Below, piece by piece: positions 34,489 through 43,557 of a stretch of DNA of 64,000 nt. This stretch comes from Ferranicluibacter rubi (lineage in GTDB: Bacteria > Pseudomonadota > Alphaproteobacteria > Rhizobiales > Rhizobiaceae). Where the stretch lies: the NCBI RefSeq assembly GCF_011603255.1, contig NZ_JAANCM010000005.1, positions 1 to 64,000 on the forward strand. The letters are read 5' to 3'. The notes beneath the pieces are model-generated. The model was not told the DNA's origin, searched no databases, and was given only the letters and a program-made list of their open reading frames with translations. The translations under genes were made by a program, and so were the position numbers. Each line of letters opens with the position of its first letter. Position 1 is the first letter of the stretch.

Positions 34489-35547
34489 ATGGAACTCGGT
34501 CTTTACACTTTCGGCGATGTCGATCCCAAAGCTGCCGACAAGGGCCGCGAGGGCGAGCGGCGGCTGAAGAACCTGCTCGAAGAAATCGAACTGGCCGATC
34601 AGGTCGGCCTCGACGTCTTCGGGCTCGGAGAGCATCACCGCGCCGATTATGTGGTCTCGTCCCCGGCCGTGGTGCTGGCGGCGGCTGCCGCGCGCACCAG
34701 CCGCATCCGGCTGAGCAGTGCCGTGACCGTGCTGTCGTCGGACGATCCGGTGCGCGTCTTCCAGCAGTTCGCGACGCTCGATCTTCTCTCCGGCGGGCGG
34801 GCGGAAATCATGGCGGGGCGTGGCTCCTTCATCGAGTCGTTTCCGCTGTTTGGTTATCCGCTGGAGGATTACGACGACCTGTTTTCCGAGAAGCTGGACC
34901 TCTTGATGGCACTTCGCAGCGGCGAGGTCGTCACCTGGGAGGGCGAGAAGCGGGCAGCCCTGCACGATCGCGGCGTCTATCCGCGACCACTGCAGGCGCC
35001 GCTGCCGCTGTGGGTGGCCGTCGGGGGCACGCCGCAGTCCGTCGCGCGGGCGGGTGCGCTCGGCCTGCCGGTGGCGCTGGCGATCATCGGGGGCGAACCG
35101 GCGCGCTATGCGCCGCTGTTCGATCTCTACCGGGAGGCCGCGCGGCGGGCCGAGCAACCGGCAACGGGGCTGAAGACCAGCATCAACGTTCACGGCTTCA
35201 TCGCTGATACGACGCAGGCGGCTGCCGACCAGTTTTACGGCCCGCAAGCCGAGGTGATGGACAGGATCGGCCGCGAGCGCGGCTGGGGGCCGACCAACCG
35301 GGCGCATTTCGACCAGGCGATCGGCCCGCGCGGCAATCTGTTTCTGGGCGATCCCGAGACGGTCGCCGAAAAGATCATCAAGCATCACCGGATCTTCCGC
35401 AACGATCGCTTCCTGCTGCAGATGGCAATCGGCCCCATGCCGCACGACCAGATCATGCGCGGCATCGAGCTTTACGGCACGAAGGTCGCGCCGCTGGTTC
35501 GCGCTGTCATCGCCGAGGACGCGGCGCGGGCGGCCGGCGCCGTCTGA
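34489..35547 (+). CDS. LLM class flavin-dependent oxidoreductase (luciferase-like)
   Basis: A 352-aa member of the bacterial luciferase-like monooxygenase superfamily ([49 protein letters not shown]-like segment reading [20 protein letters not shown]). It probably uses FMNH2 or F420-like flavin; the substrate is unknown. ATG 34489 is preferred (CAGGA upstream, family start). It is divergent from xdhA, so the 197-nt gap could hold both promoters, but no functional link is proven. Confidence 0.85.
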   Translation: MELGLYTFGDVDPKAADKGREGERRLKNLLEEIELADQVGLDVFGLGEHHRADYVVSSPAVVLAAAAARTSRIRLSSAVTVLSSDDPVRVFQQFATLDLLSGGRAEIMAGRGSFIESFPLFGYPLEDYDDLFSEKLDLLMALRSGEVVTWEGEKRAALHDRGVYPRPLQAPLPLWVAVGGTPQSVARAGALGLPVALAIIGGEPARYAPLFDLYREAARRAEQPATGLKTSINVHGFIADTTQAAADQFYGPQAEVMDRIGRERGWGPTNRAHFDQAIGPRGNLFLGDPETVAEKIIKHHRIFRNDRFLLQMAIGPMPHDQIMRGIELYGTKVAPLVRAVIAEDAARAAGAV

Positions 35548-35681
35548 GACAGCGTGTCGATTCCTGCGAACCGCCCGGCTTCCTTGCGTGCGAGAAGCGG
35601 AGTACATAGGTTTGCTTTTTGACCGGCGCACCGGGGCCTCGTTCCCCGCTGCACCGCACCAGCCTTCGGATACGAACGACC

Positions 35682-36431
35682 ATGACACTTGAAAACGCCG
35701 ACGATCTCGAACGCCTGAGGGAGATCGGCCGGATCTGCGCCAATGCGCTGCAGATCATGGGCGCCGCCCTGGAACCGGGCATGACCACGGCGGAGCTCGA
35801 CCTCATCGGCCGCAAGGCCCTGGAGGCGGAGGGTGCGCAGTCGGCACCGGAGCTTTCCTATCGTTTCCCCGGCGCCACCTGCATCAGCGTCAACGAGGAG
35901 GTCGCGCATGGCATTCCGGGCGCGCGGGTGATTGCGGCCGGAGATCTGGTCAATATCGATGTGTCCGCGGAAAAGGGCGGGCTGTTTGCCGATACCGGTG
36001 CATCCTTTGCCGTGCCACCCATCTCGCGGGCGACGGAGCGGCTCTGCCGGGATGGCAAGCGCGCCATGTGGGTGGGGCTGAACGAGGTGAAGGCGGGCAA
36101 GCCGCTGGCCGCCATCGGCAATGCCATCGGCGCCTTTGCCCGCAAGAACCGCTACACGCTGATTTCCAACCTCGCCAGCCACGGCGTCGGGCGCTCATTG
36201 CACGAGGAGCCGACCGAAATCTCCACCTGGCCGGACAAGCACGAGAAGCGGCGCATGGAGGACGGGATGGTGTTCACCATCGAGCCCTTCCTGTCGATGG
36301 GCGCGCAATATGCCGAAGGCGGCGACGATGCGTGGACGCTCTACAGCGAGCCGCGCGCGCCGACCGTGCAATACGAGCACACCGTGGTCGTGACCCGCAA
36401 CGGTCCTCTCGTCGTCACGCTGCCAGGCTGA
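35682..36431 (+). CDS. map: Type I methionine aminopeptidase (probable paralogue)
   Basis: A 249-aa type I MetAP-like protein. Metal-ligand positions are retained: Asp in NIDVSAEKGG and DTGASF, His in SHGVGRSLHEEP, Glu in VFTIEPFL and Glu in QYEHTVVV. The usual GHGIG motif reads SHGVG, and the conserved catalytic His region reads EVAHGIPGAR. The gene is coupled by one base to an MFS transporter and not to ribosomal or secretion genes, so it is probably a second copy beside the housekeeping map. Confidence 0.87.
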   Translation: MTLENADDLERLREIGRICANALQIMGAALEPGMTTAELDLIGRKALEAEGAQSAPELSYRFPGATCISVNEEVAHGIPGARVIAAGDLVNIDVSAEKGGLFADTGASFAVPPISRATERLCRDGKRAMWVGLNEVKAGKPLAAIGNAIGAFARKNRYTLISNLASHGVGRSLHEEPTEISTWPDKHEKRRMEDGMVFTIEPFLSMGAQYAEGGDDAWTLYSEPRAPTVQYEHTVVVTRNGPLVVTLPG

Positions 36432-37630
36432 TGCCCACCACGCGCACATCCGGTCTTCGGCTCTTGGCGACGGCAATGGCCGGCGCGATCGCGATGGCGG
36501 TCGCCATGGGCTTCGGCCGGTTCTCCTACACGCCCATCCTGCCGGGCATGATGCTGGATATTCCGCTGACGCCGGGGCAGGCCGGGGTGATCGCGGCGGC
36601 GAACTTCGTCGGGTACCTGCTCGGTGCCGTGCTTGCCGGCCTGTCTTTTGCGCAAGGGCGGGAGCGGGTGATCGGGCTCGGCATGCTGGTCGCGACCACC
36701 GTGCTGCTCTGCGCCATGGGGTTGACGACGTCTGTGGCGATGTTCGCGCTGATCCGGTTTCTCGCCGGCATGGCCAGCGCCTTCACCATGATCATGATCT
36801 CCCAGATCGTGCTGACCCGGGGGGCTGCGGCCGGCAACACCCATGTGCAATCGCTGCATTTTGCAGGCGTCGGGCTCGGCATCGCCGCGTCGTCGCTGAT
36901 GGTCTGGCTGCTGCCGTCGGGCCAAGGCGAAGCTTTGGCGAACTGGCGGGAGGCCTGGTTTGCAGGTGCGTTTCTCGCTCTGCTCGGCACCGCCTGCGTG
37001 GCGCTGCTGCTGCCGGATGGGCCGACGGCGACGGCGAACGCTAGCGTGGCCGAGCCGCCGCTCGTCTGGACGCGGCCGTTTACGGCCTTGACGCTGACCT
37101 ACGGCCTGTTCGGCTTCGGCTACGTCATCACGGCGACCTTTCTCGTCGCCATGGCACGTGCGGGTGCGGTGGATCACACGATCGAGTTTCTCTCCTGGCT
37201 CGTCACGGGCCTGAGTGCTGCGGCCTCCGTTGCCGCCTGGCGAAAGGCGGTGCCGCGTTTCGGCATCGTCGGCGTCTATCTCATCGGCCTCGTGGTGGAG
37301 GCGCTCGGCCTCATCCTCACCGTGGTTCTGCCGTTTCCGGCAGCACCTCTTGCCGGCGGCCTGCTGCTGGGCGCCACCTTCATCATGATCACGGCCTTCG
37401 GCCTGCAGATCGGCCGGGCCCTGGCGCCCGCCAGCCAGCGGCGCGCGCTCGCGGTCATGACCGCCGCCTTCGGCATCGGGCAGATCGTCGGACCGCTCGT
37501 CGCCGGCTGGCTTGCCGGCACCACCGGCAGCTTCACGCTGCCGACGCTCATCGCCAGCGGCGTCCTCATCCTCTGCGCGATCATCATCTTTGCCGAGCGC
37601 CGGGGTATCCGCATGGCATCGGGGCTTTGA
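36431..37630 (+). CDS. MFS transporter, YbfB/YjiJ family
   Basis: A 399-aa protein with about 12 hydrophobic segments, an N-terminal AMGFGRFSYTPILPGMM motif typical of the YbfB/YjiJ group, and a loop near the middle rich in Ala and Thr. The substrate is unknown. ATG 36431 overlaps the stop of the methionine aminopeptidase gene (TGATG), indicating co-translation. Confidence 0.87.
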   Translation: MPTTRTSGLRLLATAMAGAIAMAVAMGFGRFSYTPILPGMMLDIPLTPGQAGVIAAANFVGYLLGAVLAGLSFAQGRERVIGLGMLVATTVLLCAMGLTTSVAMFALIRFLAGMASAFTMIMISQIVLTRGAAAGNTHVQSLHFAGVGLGIAASSLMVWLLPSGQGEALANWREAWFAGAFLALLGTACVALLLPDGPTATANASVAEPPLVWTRPFTALTLTYGLFGFGYVITATFLVAMARAGAVDHTIEFLSWLVTGLSAAASVAAWRKAVPRFGIVGVYLIGLVVEALGLILTVVLPFPAAPLAGGLLLGATFIMITAFGLQIGRALAPASQRRALAVMTAAFGIGQIVGPLVAGWLAGTTGSFTLPTLIASGVLILCAIIIFAERRGIRMASGL

Positions 37631-37711
37631 GACGCTTACCCGGGATTAAAAAGCTGTAACCTTTCAAGGGCGTGATTGTGAAGCCTCTCCAATTGGCCTA
37701 GGTTCGCCGCC

Positions 37712-39025
37712 ATGAACGCGGGCGGTTCGCCCGCCAGCCAGAAGGTTCCCGCCTTGTTTCATTCGTTCTTTCCCAAGCCGAAGTTGTTCTTCACATCCAT
37801 GCTGGTGTGGACGCTTATCTGCATTCTTTTATGGTTCGGCTTCTTCGCCGACTGGAGCGCATCCATTGGCTTCGCCCCTGTTCCCCAAGATCAGCTGCCG
37901 ATCGACCTGCGGTTCTTCCTGACCCCGGACAACCGTTTCTTTTATGCCTACTTCTTCGTCTGCACAGTGCTCTTTGGCGGTGTCTGGAACTACATAGCGC
38001 GCGATCATCCCTGGATTGACTGGTCGATTTGGGGCTCCGCACTGATAACGTTTTGCACCTATTTTGGAGTTCAAGTCAGCGTTGCGATCAATAACTGGCG
38101 CCGGCCGTTTGGGGACCTCCTGCAGGATGCGCTGACAGGCAAGCCCGGCGTCACTGTTTGGGACTTCTATTCGTTGCTGTTGATCTTTTGCCAAATTGTC
38201 TTTCTTAGCTTGTTCGTGTCAATCCTCACGGACTTCTTCGTCAGCCATTATGTCTTTCGTTGGCGGACGGCGATGAACAATTATTACATGTCACAGTGGG
38301 CGCGAGTTCGACACATCGAAGGCGCGTCGCAACGCGTCCAAGAAGACACAATGCGCTTCGCCAATATTCTCGAAGGGCTGGGAGTCAGCTTGATAAACGC
38401 GGTCATGACTCTGATCGTGTTCCTGCCCATTCTTCTTGCCCTATCCAGTTATGTCACAGAATTGCCGTTTATTGGACCGGTTTCGAATGCGCTTTTCTGG
38501 CTAGCTATCGGCTGGTCTGTGTTTGGCACGGTACTTTTCGCAATCGCGGGTATAAAATTACCAGGGTTGCATTTTCGCAATCAGCGTGTTGAAGCGGCTT
38601 ATCGCAAAGAGCTTGTTTACGGTGAAGATCACGCCGACCGCGCGCAGCCAGCGACAGTAACAGAGCTTTTTGCAAACGTGCGCCGAAACTATTATCGAAT
38701 GTACTGGCATTATCTATACTTCAATGTCGCAAGATATTCTTATAGTCTGGCGGATGTAAATTTTGTTACGTTTATGCTGGTCCCGACGCTTGTCGCGCAC
38801 AAGATTACATTTGGTGTCTTCCAGCAGATCTCGACGGCTTTCGGGCAGGTGTCAAACTCGTTCCAGTATCTCGTCAATTCATGGACAACGATTATTGAGC
38901 TCTTGTCTATCCACAAGCGTCTGAAGGCATTCGAGGCAGCGATCGATGATCTGCCGCTGCCGGAGATCGACCAGCGTTATCTCCGGGGAGAAAACGAGGA
39001 AGAGGTCAATCCGGCGCAACCATAA
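37712..39025 (+). CDS. bacA: SbmA/BacA-like peptide transporter
   Basis: A 437-aa inner-membrane protein of the SbmA/BacA family, which imports peptides such as bleomycin and legume NCR peptides and affects lipid A very-long-chain acylation in rhizobia. The start region SFFPKPKLFF, then TPDNRFFYAYFFVCTVLFGGVWN, FRWRTAMNNYYMSQW, EGASQRVQEDTMRFA and FGQVSNSFQYLVNSWTTIIELLSIHKRL are family landmarks. Related proteins start near residue 15, so TTG 37754 (AAGG upstream) is an alternative start. The stretch from about 38030 to 38900 has visibly lower GC than its neighbours: positions 38701-38760 contain 22 G+C of 60. Confidence 0.92.
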   Translation: MNAGGSPASQKVPALFHSFFPKPKLFFTSMLVWTLICILLWFGFFADWSASIGFAPVPQDQLPIDLRFFLTPDNRFFYAYFFVCTVLFGGVWNYIARDHPWIDWSIWGSALITFCTYFGVQVSVAINNWRRPFGDLLQDALTGKPGVTVWDFYSLLLIFCQIVFLSLFVSILTDFFVSHYVFRWRTAMNNYYMSQWARVRHIEGASQRVQEDTMRFANILEGLGVSLINAVMTLIVFLPILLALSSYVTELPFIGPVSNALFWLAIGWSVFGTVLFAIAGIKLPGLHFRNQRVEAAYRKELVYGEDHADRAQPATVTELFANVRRNYYRMYWHYLYFNVARYSYSLADVNFVTFMLVPTLVAHKITFGVFQQISTAFGQVSNSFQYLVNSWTTIIELLSIHKRLKAFEAAIDDLPLPEIDQRYLRGENEEEVNPAQP

Positions 39026-39043
39026 AACGGCCTACCATTACCA

Positions 39044-40108
39044 TCAAAAGGCGGAGGGATCCGCCTTTTTTCGTGCCTCGATCAGAGGCAGCGCCTGCGC
39101 ATAGCTGACGCAGGCGACGTCCTGTTTCCGGCAGGTTTCCGCAAGGAATGCTTCCAGCGCGCGCCAGTAGGCACCACCGTTCATTTCCACGAAGTGGAAG
39201 CCGAGCTGCAAGGGGATGCGGTTGCCGTCGTACTGGGCGGTAAACGCATCGCGATAGGCCTTGAGCGTACGCTGCTCGAAGGTGGCGCTGTCCTTGCGGT
39301 TTTCCACGCCCATGGAGTGGCGGACGAAGAGGTTGTAATCCATACCGATGACGCGGCGGCCGGTCGGGCCTTCGGGGATCAGCGGCAGGCCGAAGCGCTG
39401 GATGCCGTCTTCCGGCGCCGGCCAGGCCGGTCCCTTCGTCACGAGGCTGGCGTCGTAGGAGAGGCCCGCCTTTCGTTCGGCCGGAACGAGGCCGGCGCTG
39501 GTCGAGAGGTACGGCGCGCGAAACCCCTTGATGCCGTCGATCATGCTGCGCCAGCCGTCCGGCTCTTCGGCGCCGATGCCGGCGGCCTTCCAGCCATTGT
39601 CGAGTGCCGCATCGAAGGCGGTGAATTCTGCACTCCAGTCCTTCTCGCTCCAGTCCTTGCCGTCGAAGTGGCCGCAGCCATGGCTACCGATGTCGTGGCC
39701 ATCCTGATGGGCCTGCCAGATGTGGTGCACGCGCGTCGCGATCTCGTCCCGGCTCTGGGCATAGCCGACATTCGACGCCCCGACCTTGTGGCCGCTCGGC
39801 CGGTAGGACCGTCCGCCCTCGGCCCGCGTCATCAGGAAGGTGCAGGAGAGGAAATAGGTGAAATGCGCGCCGACCTTTGGTGCCATGGCAAGGCTTCGTT
39901 CCCAGAGGCGATTGTCGTGGGCGCCATCGAACGAGATTATGACGAGTTGCTGGAATGTCGATGGTGTCTTCGTGGACAGTGACGGGGGAGCGGTCTGCGC
40001 CGCGGTTTGCGCTGCCGGGCGCGGTGGGTCCGCCCGCACGACCGACGGCGCCAGCGTCATCGACGGCAGGAGGAGGAGGGCGGCCAAGGGGGCGGAGGAT
40101 TTGTGCAT
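39044..40108 (-). CDS. Exported polysaccharide deacetylase family protein
   Basis: A 354-aa protein with a signal peptide (residues about 1-26, ending VVRADPP). A NodB-like domain follows: LVIISFDGAHDN carries the first catalytic Asp, DIGSHGCGHFDGKDW the H-x3-H metal site, and GFRAPYLS the Arg motif. It could act on cell-wall or capsular polysaccharide in the periplasm; the substrate is unknown. The linker after the signal is rich in Pro, Ala, Gln and Thr. Confidence 0.85.
   Translation of the reverse strand: MHKSSAPLAALLLLPSMTLAPSVVRADPPRPAAQTAAQTAPPSLSTKTPSTFQQLVIISFDGAHDNRLWERSLAMAPKVGAHFTYFLSCTFLMTRAEGGRSYRPSGHKVGASNVGYAQSRDEIATRVHHIWQAHQDGHDIGSHGCGHFDGKDWSEKDWSAEFTAFDAALDNGWKAAGIGAEEPDGWRSMIDGIKGFRAPYLSTSAGLVPAERKAGLSYDASLVTKGPAWPAPEDGIQRFGLPLIPEGPTGRRVIGMDYNLFVRHSMGVENRKDSATFEQRTLKAYRDAFTAQYDGNRIPLQLGFHFVEMNGGAYWRALEAFLAETCRKQDVACVSYAQALPLIEARKKADPSAF
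39046..39070. terminator. Bidirectional terminator between bacA and deacetylase gene
   Basis: The stem AAAAGGCGGA (39046-39055) pairs with TCCGCCTTTT (39060-39069) around GGGA, with flanking T run. It follows the bacA stop by 20 nt and overlaps the last codons of the convergent deacetylase gene. Confidence 0.82.
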
Positions 40109-40450
40109 GCGGAAACCTGACGTGATGCGCCCGCTGCGGACTGTGGCGATCTGAGCGCGATGTCGGCCCGCAGCAGAGAGATGTTGAACACGGCGCGACC
40201 GGAGGGAGACGATCGGCGCTCGCCCATGCGACAGGAATGCGGCGATCCTTTGAAGCCGTGACAGCCAAAGGCCATAGAATGCGGAAAAACCGACGGAAAG
40301 TGGCTTTCGAGGCGTGCGGAGCGGAGCATATCAGAAAAGCGTTGCAGATGCCCGGATTTGCTTCATAAATCTTTGTTAACCCTTTCGGGTGCCGTCTATG
40401 GGCGGCTGAAGCTGTTGGGCGACGGCGTGACAAAGTGATGGGGTGCAGCC
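40109..40450. other. Intergenic region between deacetylase and nnrU-like gene
   Basis: This 342-nt region separates two divergent genes. It is AT-richer near 40360-40385, where promoters could lie. I see no coding sequence, RNA gene or clear repeat. Confidence 0.4.
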
Positions 40451-41038
40451 ATGGGACTACTGGTTCTCGGTATCGTCGTTCTCTTGGGCGTGCATCTGCT
40501 GCGGATCGTGGTGCCCGGCCTGCGCGCAACGCTCATCGCGCGGTTGGGCAAGCCGACCTTCATTGTGCTCTACGGGCTCGTCAGCCTTGCCGGTCTCTGT
40601 CTTGTCGTGGTGGGCTTCGGGCAGGCGCGGGCCGTCACCGGCCTGCTCTATGCGCCGCCGGTGTTCCTCAAGCATGTGGCGCTGCTGCTCATGTTGCCCG
40701 CCTTCATCTGTCTCGCCGCCGGGTTTCTCCCGGCCGGGCGGATTGCGGTGAAGACACGGCACCCGCAGGTGCTCGCCATCAAGATCTGGGCCCTGGCGCA
40801 TCTGCTGGCCAATGGCGAGACGGCATCCGTGCTGCTGTTCGGCGCATTCCTTGCCTGGGGCGTCATCGCCAGAATTTCGCTGAAGCGGCGCGCAAGGGCG
40901 GGTGAGGATGTGCTGCCGGTCTTTCGCTCGCCGCGTTTCGACGTCATGGCGATCGCGCTCGGCCTTCTGGCTTATGTCCTTTTCGTGCTGAAGCTGCACG
41001 AGGTGCTGATCGGCGTGTCGCCGATCGCGCTGTCGTGA
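40451..41038 (+). CDS. NnrU family membrane protein
   Basis: A 195-aa protein with about five hydrophobic segments and the NnrU pattern (GVHLLRIVVPGLR; RHPQVLAIKIWALAHLLANGETASVLLFGAFLAWGV). NnrU relatives occur near denitrification or carotenoid genes, and some are cis-trans isomerases. No such genes are nearby, so the role is open. Confidence 0.82.
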   Translation: MGLLVLGIVVLLGVHLLRIVVPGLRATLIARLGKPTFIVLYGLVSLAGLCLVVVGFGQARAVTGLLYAPPVFLKHVALLLMLPAFICLAAGFLPAGRIAVKTRHPQVLAIKIWALAHLLANGETASVLLFGAFLAWGVIARISLKRRARAGEDVLPVFRSPRFDVMAIALGLLAYVLFVLKLHEVLIGVSPIALS

Positions 41039-41177
41039 AACGCTTTCGAGGGGATTTATGAGGGCAGGGTGCTCACAATGGCGCGATTTCGCCTTGCCCC
41101 CTTACAATATGCGCGAAATAGGCTAGAAGCGCGGCTTTGACAGAAATGGCAGAGAAGGCCGGTCCGCCGGAACCCGA

Positions 41178-41840
41178 ATGGCGCATCAGAACGACAGTTT
41201 CATCCGCGAGGTCAATGACGAGCTTCGCTCCGAGCAGGTCAAGGCGGTCTGGCTCCGCTTCGGCGGCATTCTTGCCATGCTCGCGATTCTCATCGTCATC
41301 GGCACGATCGGCAAGGTCGCCTACGACTATTGGCACGAGACCTCGGCTTCCGCATCGGGCGATGAATTTCTGGCAGCCCTGACGCTCGCCAAGGACAACA
41401 AGCCCGACGAGGCGCTCGCCGCCTTCGATAAGCTGGAAGCCGACGGTTATGGCGCCTATCCGGTTCTGGCGCAGATGCGCGCGGCGACGCTGAAGGCCCA
41501 GAAGGGCGATACGGCTGCTGCCGTCACGGCCTTTACCGAGATTTCGAAGAACGATGCGATCGTGCAGCCAATGCGGGATGCAGCGCGCCTCCGTGCTGCT
41601 TATCTGCTGGTCGATACCGGCACCTATGCGCAGGTGGCGGCGGAAGCCGAGCAGCTGGCGGTGGACGGCAACGGCCTGCGCAGCTCCGCCCGCGAAGCGC
41701 TGGGCCTCGCCGCCTTCAAGGCCGGCGACAAGGCCAAGGCGAAAGAGTGGTTCCAGCAGATCGTCGACGACAACCAGGCACCCCGCGGCCTTGCCAACCG
41801 GGCGCGCATGCTTCTGGACGTCATGGCGTCCACGCAGTGA
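41178..41840 (+). CDS. Membrane-anchored TPR protein (YfgM-like)
   Basis: A 220-aa protein with one N-terminal transmembrane segment (residues about 24-44, FGGILAMLAILIVIGTIGKVAYDYW) and a periplasmic TPR domain (DEFLAALTLAKDNKPDEALAAFDKLE...). The layout matches YfgM-like proteins, which associate with the SecYEG translocon, and as in enterobacteria it lies directly upstream of der. The BamB gene found between them in E. coli is absent here. Confidence 0.8.
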   Translation: MAHQNDSFIREVNDELRSEQVKAVWLRFGGILAMLAILIVIGTIGKVAYDYWHETSASASGDEFLAALTLAKDNKPDEALAAFDKLEADGYGAYPVLAQMRAATLKAQKGDTAAAVTAFTEISKNDAIVQPMRDAARLRAAYLLVDTGTYAQVAAEAEQLAVDGNGLRSSAREALGLAAFKAGDKAKAKEWFQQIVDDNQAPRGLANRARMLLDVMASTQ

Positions 41841-41946
41841 CATGAACCCCGTGACGCTGCCCCTCGCGGGGCGGCTTGCGGGATGAACCGAGAGGTCGCA
41901 ACGCCCAGTGCCCGTCATGACGACGGGCGGCGCTACGGCCGGTACA

Positions 41947-41975
41947 GCGGCGTGAACGCCGCGACAGGATTTTTG
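41947..41975 (+). terminator. GC-rich hairpin plus T run just before der
   Basis: GCGGCG (41947-41952) pairs with CGCCGC (41957-41962) around TGAA, and ATTTTTG follows 8 nt later. An upstream hairpin CCCGTC/GACGGG lies at 41911-41927. The structures lie only 3 nt before the der ATG, so they could end the TPR transcript or control der translation. Confidence 0.4.
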
Positions 41976-41977
41976 AG

Positions 41978-43396
41978 ATGAACTTCACCGTCGCCATCGT
42001 CGGCCGCCCCAATGTCGGCAAGTCCACGCTCTTCAACCGCCTTGTCGGCAAGAAGCTGGCGCTGGTCGATGACACCCCGGGCGTGACGCGCGACCGGCGG
42101 CCGGGCGATGCGAAGCTCGTCGATCTCCGCTTTACGATCATCGACACGGCCGGCCTCGAGCAGTCCGGTCCCGAGACCCTGCAGGGCCGCATGTGGGCGC
42201 AGACGGAGGCCGCGATCGACGAGGCAGACCTGACGCTGTTCGTGGTCGATGCCAAGGCAGGCCTGACGCCCGCCGACCAGACGCTGGCCGACCTCTTGCG
42301 CCGGCGCGGCAAGCCGGTCGTGCTGGTCGCCAACAAGTCGGAAGCCAAGGGCTCCGACGGCGGCTTCTACGATGCCTTCACGCTCGGCCTCGGCGATCCC
42401 TGCCCGATTTCAGCCGAGCATGGCCAGGGCATGATCGACCTGCGTGATGCCATCGTTGAGGCGATCGGCGAGGAGCGGGCCTTTCCGCCCGTCGTGGACG
42501 AAGCCGAGACGAACATCGACCTGCGCAAGATTGCGGATGAAGGCGACGATGACGAAGAGCCGGCCTATGACGAGACCAAGCCGCTCCGCGTCGCCATCAT
42601 CGGGCGGCCGAATGCGGGCAAGTCGACGCTGATCAACCGCTTTCTCGGCGAGGATCGCCTTCTGACCGGTCCGGAAGCCGGCATCACGCGCGATTCCATC
42701 TCGGTGGAATGGGACTGGCGCGGCCGCACGATCAAGATGTTCGACACGGCCGGCATGCGCAAGAAGGCGCGTGTACAGGAGAAGCTGGAAAAGCTCTCGG
42801 TCGCCGACAGCCTGCGCTCGATCCGCTTTGCCGAATCCGTTGTCATCGTCTTCGACGCCACCATTCCGTTCGAAAAGCAGGACCTGCAGCTGGTCGATCT
42901 GGTCATCCGCGAGGGCCGCGCGGCCGTTCTTGCCTTCAACAAATGGGACCTCGTCGAGGATCCGCAGGCGCTGCTTGCCGAGCTGCGCGAGAAGACCGAG
43001 CGGCTGCTGCCGCAGGCCCGCGGCATCCGGGCCGTGCCGATGTCCGGACAGACCGGGTACGGGCTCGATAAGCTGATGCAGTCGATCATCGACACGGACA
43101 AGGTCTGGAACCGCCGTATCTCGACGGCGCGGCTCAACAAATGGCTCGATGCCCAACAGACCCAGCATCCGCCACCGGCCGTCTCCGGCCGTCGCCTCAA
43201 GCTGAAATATATGACGCAGGTCAAGGCCCGCCCGCCGGGCTTCATGATCTCCTGCACGCGGCCGGACTCGGTGCCCGAGAGCTATATCCGCTACCTGACC
43301 AACGGCCTGCGCGCCGACTTCGAGCTGCCGGGCGTGCCGATCCGTATTCACCTCAGGGCGTCCGAGAACCCGTTCGAAGGCAAGAAGCGCCGCTGA
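41978..43396 (+). CDS. der: Ribosome biogenesis GTPase Der (EngA)
   Basis: A 472-aa GTPase with two tandem G domains and a KH-like C-terminal domain, needed for 50S subunit maturation. G domain 1 has GRPNVGKST (from residue 9), DTAG and NKSE. G domain 2 has GRPNAGKST (from residue 209), DTAG and NKWD. The C-terminal [26 protein letters not shown] is typical. The acidic inter-domain linker ([12 protein letters not shown]) is usual for alphaproteobacterial Der. Confidence 0.97.
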   Translation: MNFTVAIVGRPNVGKSTLFNRLVGKKLALVDDTPGVTRDRRPGDAKLVDLRFTIIDTAGLEQSGPETLQGRMWAQTEAAIDEADLTLFVVDAKAGLTPADQTLADLLRRRGKPVVLVANKSEAKGSDGGFYDAFTLGLGDPCPISAEHGQGMIDLRDAIVEAIGEERAFPPVVDEAETNIDLRKIADEGDDDEEPAYDETKPLRVAIIGRPNAGKSTLINRFLGEDRLLTGPEAGITRDSISVEWDWRGRTIKMFDTAGMRKKARVQEKLEKLSVADSLRSIRFAESVVIVFDATIPFEKQDLQLVDLVIREGRAAVLAFNKWDLVEDPQALLAELREKTERLLPQARGIRAVPMSGQTGYGLDKLMQSIIDTDKVWNRRISTARLNKWLDAQQTQHPPPAVSGRRLKLKYMTQVKARPPGFMISCTRPDSVPESYIRYLTNGLRADFELPGVPIRIHLRASENPFEGKKRR

Positions 43397-43505
43397 AGGT
43401 CGCTCCATCGGGACGTCGCCTTACAGGCGTTCCGATGCGGACCTCTTCGATAGTGTCGTCCGGTACCGTTATTTCGCGAGTCTATCCCGATATTTAGCCT
43501 CAGCG

Positions 43506-43529
43506 GTTCGCGTGACGTTTCACGCGAAC
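43506..43529. repeat. Perfect hairpin between der and kdgK
   Basis: GTTCGCGTGA (43506-43515) pairs with TCACGCGAAC (43520-43529) around CGTT. A second, imperfect hairpin CATCGGGACG/CGTTCCGATG lies at 43406-43437 with one G-T pair. Neither has a T tract. The first shares its core with the 53363-53387 palindrome. Confidence 0.5.
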
Positions 43530-43557
43530 GAGATGGCGTTCGTTACACAAGCGGATA

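Noticed and set aside
37712-37753. N-terminal extension of BacA as a signal or extra domain
   Set aside because: The 14 extra residues are not hydrophobic and related proteins begin at MF-SFFPKPK, so they may only reflect start-site choice.
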